Source: Methylobacterium brachiatum (GTDB taxonomy: Bacteria > Pseudomonadota > Alphaproteobacteria > Rhizobiales > Beijerinckiaceae). Taken from it: a stretch of DNA of 64,000 nucleotides. The notes beneath the pieces are model-generated. The model did not search any database. It was not told where the DNA came from and was given only the letters and a program-made list of their open reading frames with translations. This document shows, one piece after another, positions 59,584-64,000 of the stretch. A program made the position numbers and the translations under genes. The DNA is taken from the NCBI RefSeq assembly GCF_020523825.1, contig NZ_JAJALK010000003.1, forward strand, positions 310,001-374,000, in the 5' to 3' direction. Position 1 is the stretch's first letter; every line of letters starts with the position of its first letter.

Positions 59584-61473
59584 TCAGAAGTCGTCGTCCG
59601 GGACCTCGTCCGCCGGCATCGGGTCGCCGTCGCCCGTGATCGCCGGATCGGCGGTCGGCGGCGGCGCGGTCTCGCGGACATCGACGATCTCGGCACCGGG
59701 GAAGCGCGTCAGCACCTCGCGCACGAACGGGTCGGCGGCGGCGTTCTCGCGGCGGGTCTCGGTGGCGGCCTTGACGGTGGCATCGAGGGTCGGCGCGCCC
59801 TCTTCCTTGGAGACCGAGACGACCCAGCGCTGCCCGGTCCAGCGCAGGATCGCGGCGGCGATATCGGTGGCCAGGCTCGACCGGCCGCCCTGGGCGAGGC
59901 GGAACTCGATCTGCCCCTCCGCGAAGCGCACGAGGTGGACGTCCCGTTCCAGAGCGGTCTTCAGAAGGATGTCGCGGTTGGCGTCCGCGAGCGCGACCAA
60001 GTCCTCGAAGCGGGCGAGCCGTGGCGCGGGCGGTGCGGCCGGCCGCTCCGCCGGGGCGACCATCGCGATCGGGGCCGGGGCCGACATCGCCACCGGTGCC
60101 GCCGCGGCGGAAGCCATGGGCGCGCCGACCGGCATCGGCCGCGGTGCGACGGCCGCCGCCGCACTCGGGCCGCCGCCGCGCAGGTCGGGGATCGGCGGCA
60201 GGGGCGGACGGCCGGAGGTGGCCGGGGCCTCCTCGACGGGCGCCGCCGCGGCCTCGGCCTTCAGCTGGCGCAGGGCCTCGTCGGGGGTGGGCAGGTCGGC
60301 CGCGTAGGCGAGGCGGACGATCGCCATCTCGGCCGCCGCTAGCGGACGCGGGGCAGCTTGGACCTCGGGAATCGCCTTCAGCAGGATCTGCCAGGCCCGC
60401 GACAGGGCACGGATCGAGAGTTTTTCCGCGAACTGGCCGCCGCGGACCCGCTCGGTCTCGCTGAGCGTCGGGTCGGAGGCGGTCTCGGGCACGACCTTCA
60501 GGCGGGTCACGAGATGGGTGAAGGCCGCGAGGTCGGACAGCACCACCGACGGGTCGGCGCCGGAATCGTACTGCGCCCGCAACTCGGCGAAGGCTGCCGG
60601 CACGGCGCCGCGCATCACCGCCTCGAACAGGTCGAGGATCCGCACCCGGTCGGCGAGCCCGAGCATGTCGCGCACGCTCTGGGCCGTGACCGCACCGGCC
60701 CCGTGGGCGATGGCCTGGTCGAGCAGCGAGAGCGCGTCGCGCACGGAGCCCTCGGCGGCGCGCACGATGGCGCCCAAGGCCTCGTCCTCGGCCTCGACTT
60801 TCTCGGCCGCGCAGACCTTGGCGAGATGGGCATGCAGGACCGGCGCCTCGACCCGGCGCAGGTCGAAGCGCTGGCAGCGCGACAGGATCGTCACCGGGAC
60901 CTTGCGGATCTCGGTGGTCGCGAACACGAACTTGGCGTGGGGGGGCGGCTCCTCGAGCGTCTTCAGGAAGGCGTTGAACGCCTTCTCGGAGAGCATGTGG
61001 ACCTCGTCCACGATGTAGACCTTGTAGCGCGCGGAGACCGGCCCGTAGCGGATGCCGTCGATGATCGCGCGCACGTCGTCGATGCCGGTATGCGAGGCGG
61101 CATCCATCTCCAGCACGTCCATGTGCCGGGATTCCATGATTGCCGCGCAGTGCAAACCGAGTTCCGGCATCGACACGGTCGGGCCGGTATCGGGGATTCC
61201 GGCCCGGGCATAGTTGAGGCCGCGGGCGAGGATGCGGGCGGTGGTGGTCTTGCCGACCCCGCGCACGCCGGTCAGCATCCAGGCCTGGGGAATGCGGTTG
61301 GCCGAGAACCCGTTGGCCAGGGTCCGCACCATGGCGTCCTGGCCGATCAGGTCGCCGAAATTGGTCGGGCGGTATTTCCGCGCGAGCACCCGGTAGGGCG
61401 TCGCCGCGCTGGCGGGGCTTGCGAACCCGGGCAGGCCCGGCTCGTCGTCAGGCGTGCCGGTCGAAGCGTCCAT
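59584..61473 (-). CDS. dnaX: DNA polymerase III subunits gamma and tau
   Basis: 629 residues from ATG 61473. Clamp-loader ATPase: RKYRPTNFGDLIGQDAMVRT, the Walker A segment GVRGVGKTTTARILA, Walker B VYIVDEVHMLSEKAFNAFLK, and the SRC motif LSRCQRFDLRR. The C-terminal third is a Pro/Ala-rich linker and tau-like end. The four-Cys zinc module usual after Walker A is absent: only LHC keeps one Cys. It is followed by ybaB. Confidence 0.95.
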   Translation of the reverse strand: MDASTGTPDDEPGLPGFASPASAATPYRVLARKYRPTNFGDLIGQDAMVRTLANGFSANRIPQAWMLTGVRGVGKTTTARILARGLNYARAGIPDTGPTVSMPELGLHCAAIMESRHMDVLEMDAASHTGIDDVRAIIDGIRYGPVSARYKVYIVDEVHMLSEKAFNAFLKTLEEPPPHAKFVFATTEIRKVPVTILSRCQRFDLRRVEAPVLHAHLAKVCAAEKVEAEDEALGAIVRAAEGSVRDALSLLDQAIAHGAGAVTAQSVRDMLGLADRVRILDLFEAVMRGAVPAAFAELRAQYDSGADPSVVLSDLAAFTHLVTRLKVVPETASDPTLSETERVRGGQFAEKLSIRALSRAWQILLKAIPEVQAAPRPLAAAEMAIVRLAYAADLPTPDEALRQLKAEAAAAPVEEAPATSGRPPLPPIPDLRGGGPSAAAAVAPRPMPVGAPMASAAAAPVAMSAPAPIAMVAPAERPAAPPAPRLARFEDLVALADANRDILLKTALERDVHLVRFAEGQIEFRLAQGGRSSLATDIAAAILRWTGQRWVVSVSKEEGAPTLDATVKAATETRRENAAADPFVREVLTRFPGAEIVDVRETAPPPTADPAITGDGDPMPADEVPDDDF

Positions 61474-61509
61474 GCCGTGTCGGGTCGGGCTTCCGAGCGC
61501 CAGGAGATA

Positions 61510-61608
61510 AGGTGGGAGGCTGGACGAAGACCCGCTCGGTCTCGTTAGGGCTGCTTCCTTCCGGACCTGACCCGGTTGGCGAGTGAAACGTCCCTCGCCA
61601 ACCCCCCG
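61510..61608 (-). ncRNA. ffs: signal recognition particle RNA (4.5S)
   Basis: Read on the minus strand, the core GGTCAGGTCCGGAAGGAAGC and the following AGCC form the conserved symmetric and asymmetric loops with the GGAA tetraloop of domain IV. The 5' GGGGGGTTGG pairs with CCAGCCTCCC near the 3' end. About 99 bases, just upstream of dnaX. It pairs with Ffh to target membrane proteins. Confidence 0.92.
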
Positions 61609-61613
61609 CCGGC

Positions 61614-61642
61614 TATATGGCCGGGCTCTTAGCCGAACGCAA
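61614..61642 (-). promoter_or_regulatory. probable promoter of the SRP RNA
   Basis: On the minus strand TTGCGT (-35, 61642-61637), a 17-base spacer and CATATA (-10, 61619-61614) precede the RNA start by about six bases. Both boxes are close to the sigma-70-like consensus, and the position fits the RNA's 5' end well. Confidence 0.65.
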
Positions 61643-61649
61643 GCGCCGG

Positions 61650-61910
61650 CTACTCGGCCTCGCGCTTGACCACAGCCAGGGTCTTCGGATCGAGCTTCAG
61701 GTCGAACTGCTTGCCGTTGGCGTCGATCGCGTCGTCGACCTCGATCATGCCGTCGTCGAGCTCGATCTCCTTCCACTTGGTGAAGCCCTCCTGGCGGAGC
61801 ATGGCCTCGACCTTGGCCTGCTGGTCGGGCGGGAGCTTCTCGTCGGCCCGGGCGACGCTGGTGAGGCCGGCGGCCAGGGTGAGGGCGAGCAGGGGGGCGG
61901 CGAGGCGCAT
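61650..61910 (-). CDS. PepSY-domain small exported protein
   Basis: 86 residues. A signal peptide (RLAAPLLALTLAAGLTSVARA) is followed by a PepSY domain: VEAMLRQEGFTKWKEIELDDG and a DLKLDPKTLAVVKRE end. PepSY proteins are thought to inhibit proteases or bind small ligands. Located upstream of the SRP RNA gene on the same strand. Confidence 0.85.
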   Translation of the reverse strand: MRLAAPLLALTLAAGLTSVARADEKLPPDQQAKVEAMLRQEGFTKWKEIELDDGMIEVDDAIDANGKQFDLKLDPKTLAVVKREAE

Positions 61911-62068
61911 CGAAGTCTCCGTGTCTCGATTGTGTGCCGGCTTTGAACAGCGGGACGGCGCCGGGGTTCCCCGCGAACCGCGATCCTCTTGAGCCCGCTT
62001 CGATTTTCCAGCACAGCTAAGGTTGCCCGCCGCGCCGCGCCGGCACCGGGGCTCAGGACTGCCGACCT

Positions 62069-62716
62069 ATGGTCACACGCGTCGCCACCGTGGCGTTCGA
62101 GGGGATCGAGGCCCGGTCCGTGGACGTGCAGGTCCAGATCATCCCGGGCAACGTCGTGTTCAACGTGGTCGGCCTGCCCGACAAGGCGGTGGCCGAATCG
62201 CGCGAGCGGGTGCGCGGCGCCTTGATCGCCTCCGGGCTGGCGCTGCCGGCCAAGCGCATCACCGTCAACCTCGCCCCGGCCGACCTGCCCAAGGAGGGCT
62301 CGCATTACGATCTCCCGATCGCGCTCGGCGTCATGGCGGCGATCGGGGCGATCCCGGCCGACGCCCTCGGCGGCTATTGCGTGCTCGGCGAGCTGGCGCT
62401 CGACGGCAGCATCACGGCGGTGAACGGCGTGCTGCCGGCCGCGATCGCGGCCGGAGCCCGCGGCCTCGGGCTGATCTGCCCGGCCGCCACCGGGTCCGAA
62501 GCGGCCTGGGCCGGGGGCGACCTCGACGTGCTCGCGCCGCGCTCACTGATCCAGCTCGCCAACCACTTCAAGGGCAGCCAGGTCATGGCCCGGCCGGAGC
62601 CCTCGGTGGCCGGCCTGGCGGGGCCGCTGCCGGACCTCTCCGACATCAAGGGCCAGGAGGGGGCCAAGCGCGCCCTGGAGATCGCGGCGGCCGGCGGGCA
62701 TAACCTTCTTATGTCG
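62069..62716 (+). pseudogene. comM/yifB Mg-chelatase-like AAA ATPase, interrupted
   Basis: The N-terminal ~215 residues of a YifB/ComM protein: VATVAFEGIEARSVDVQVQI, NVVGLPDKAVAESRERVR, NLAPADLPKEGSHYDLPIAL and IKGQEGAKRALEIAAAGGHN. Normal proteins are about 510 residues and go on with a Walker A (GPPGxGKS) right after GGHNLLM. Here the family sequence ends at codon 215 (ATG 62711-62713) and continues SWHTRLTREKPG with no similarity, to a stop at 62896. So the gene is cut just before the P-loop. ComM aids natural transformation branch migration in other bacteria. Confidence 0.88.
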
Positions 62717-62766
62717 TGGCACACCAGGTTGACCCGAGAAAAACCTGGGCCCTACGGTTGGGCATC
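62714..62766. mobile_element. probable element end (attachment junction) with inverted repeat
   Basis: Sequence similarity to comM stops near 62713. CCAGGTT (62724-62730) and AACCTGG (62742-62748), 11 bases apart, form an inverted repeat, as in recombinase half-sites. The recombinase ATG is at 62767. Exact att core bases cannot be fixed without the other end of the element. Confidence 0.55.
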
Positions 62767-64000
62767 ATGCCCAAGGCCTACAGCTACATTCGGTTCTCGC
62801 GCCCCGAGCAGATGCGCGGCGACAGCCTGCGCAGGCAGGTCGCCAAGGCGAACGCGTGGGCGGAGAAGCGCGGCCTCGTCATCGACGAGACACTGAAGGA
62901 CCTCGGCGTAAGCGCCTTCCGGGGCGCCAACCGCATCAAGGGGGCGCTCGGGGTCTTCCATTCGCTCGTCGAGAAGGGCGAGGTCCCTCGGGGGTCCTAC
63001 CTCATCATCGAGAGCCTGGACAGGTTCAGTCGCAAGGCCGCGCGCGAGGTGCTGCCCGACTTCCTAGGCCTCATCAACGAGGGCATCATCGTCGTCACGT
63101 TGATCGATAAGCAGGAATACAGCGCCAAGCGCATCGACGACGAGCCGATGGCGCTGTTCGGGTCGCTGATGGTGATGCAGCGCGCCCACGAGGAGAGCAA
63201 GACGAAGGCGGAGCGCCTCTCGGAAGCCTGGACCGAGAAGCGCAGTCAGGCGGCCGGATCGGGGCGCGTGATGACGGCCCGGGTCCCAGCCTGGCTCCGG
63301 GTCGTCGAGGCTGACGGCCGGCGCAGGATGGAGTTCCGGCCGGCGACAGCGGACTGCCCGGACGGACGTGAACTCGTTCGCCGAATCTTCACCGAGGCGA
63401 TTCGCGGTTATGGGCGGCGTACCATCGCCACCCGCCTGAACGACGCCAAGATCCCTCCGCTGCAAGGCGGCAAGGAGTGGCACCCCTCGTACATCCTGAA
63501 GGTGCTGCAGTCCCGAGCGGCCTACAGCGAGCATCAGTCCTACCGCTTCGACGAGGCGGGCAAGCGCGTGCCGACCGGGGAGCCGATCAGGGATTACTAT
63601 CCGGCCGCCGTGACCGAAGCCGAGTTCATCAGGGCGAACGGCGCCCGGGAAAACAGGAAGCCGGCTGCCGGCGGGCGCGGCCCGACCGGGGTCGTCAACC
63701 TGATGCGGGGGATCGCCTACTGCTCGTGCGGCAACCGCATGGCCCGGGTCTGCAAGGGCGATCCGAAGAAGGGTGCGCCCTACCTCGTCTGCGCGGACGC
63801 TAAGCGGGGCACCTGCGAGAACACGCGGCGTTGGCCGGTCGCCTGGGCGGAGGACAGGCTTCTCGGGACGACGGCGCGCATCGACGTCGGAAAGGTCCTG
63901 GCGACGGCCAATGCGACGGAAGGGCGTCGTTCGGGGCCGACCATTGCCGACCTGGAGGGCAAGGTCGCCGACCTGGGCACCCGCCTCCTCAACATCATGG
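62767..64000 (+). CDS. large serine recombinase (site-specific integrase), cut by window end
   Basis: 411 residues read with no stop; the gene runs off the window. The N-terminal resolvase domain has YSYIRFSRPEQ with the Ser11 nucleophile after Arg9, then YLIIESLDRFSRKA with the second arginine motif. A recombinase domain follows (GYGRRTIATRLNDAKIPPLQ, WHPSYILKVLQSRAAY). A zinc ribbon is formed by IAYCSCGNRM and later Cys in VCADAKRGTCEN. A coiled-coil start is seen at the end. Such proteins insert phage or ICE DNA. It lies 50 bases from the break in comM, so it very likely placed this element there. Codon use is slightly less biased than its neighbours. Confidence 0.93.
   Translation, partial: MPKAYSYIRFSRPEQMRGDSLRRQVAKANAWAEKRGLVIDETLKDLGVSAFRGANRIKGALGVFHSLVEKGEVPRGSYLIIESLDRFSRKAAREVLPDFLGLINEGIIVVTLIDKQEYSAKRIDDEPMALFGSLMVMQRAHEESKTKAERLSEAWTEKRSQAAGSGRVMTARVPAWLRVVEADGRRRMEFRPATADCPDGRELVRRIFTEAIRGYGRRTIATRLNDAKIPPLQGGKEWHPSYILKVLQSRAAYSEHQSYRFDEAGKRVPTGEPIRDYYPAAVTEAEFIRANGARENRKPAAGGRGPTGVVNLMRGIAYCSCGNRMARVCKGDPKKGAPYLVCADAKRGTCENTRRWPVAWAEDRLLGTTARIDVGKVLATANATEGRRSGPTIADLEGKVADLGTRLLNIM

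Overview
The window is high-GC DNA with the gene content of a Methylobacterium/Methylorubrum-like alphaproteobacterium (Hyphomicrobiales). Lineage clues are GcrA (1.0-1.5 kb), a formaldehyde-activating-enzyme (Fae) family protein (31 kb), an Hsp20 plus DUF1150 pair (36.5-37.4 kb), and the arrangement of dnaX and ybaB behind the SRP RNA gene. Apart from its last ~1.3 kb it reads as ordinary chromosome.

0-10.4 kb: TAXI-type TRAP binding protein (cut by the window edge), gcrA, a patatin-like lipoprotein, a 42-residue small protein with an internal repeat, pyruvate kinase, an SRPBCC protein, a MltB-type lytic transglycosylase, a class II aldolase, and the 5-oxoprolinase operon pxpABC with 4-base overlaps.

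10.5-16.4 kb: a small surface/polysaccharide-like cluster: DCC-type thiol protein plus a large membrane protein, a methyltransferase, a GT25 glycosyltransferase and an O-antigen-ligase-like protein, with an AT-rich gap. tRNA-Gly(CCC) follows.

17-31.6 kb: a FlaG-like protein, thiC under a TPP riboswitch, hydrolase, HNH, acyltransferase and PilZ proteins, a penicillin-binding protein 1A, transporters, an aldo/keto reductase, a class III cyclase in an overlapping trio with a membrane peptide and a YaiI protein, and a Fae paralogue.

31.7-46.5 kb: exbB-exbD-tonB with an exported neighbour, Hsp20/DUF1150, a GT4 glycosyltransferase, infC (likely ATT start), a MoeB-like enzyme, a SEC-C protein, and pheT-pheS-rplT-rpmI on the opposite strand to infC.

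46.8-62.1 kb: a GT4 glycosyltransferase and a glycogen-debranching-type hydrolase, dapE, recR-def-fmt-truA, pckA, a MarR/EamA divergent pair, dnaX-ybaB, SRP RNA and a PepSY protein.

62.07-64 kb: the most notable event. A comM/yifB gene is interrupted just before its Walker A motif, and 50 bases later a large serine recombinase begins and runs off the window. This looks like the left end of an integrated mobile element whose cargo lies beyond the window.
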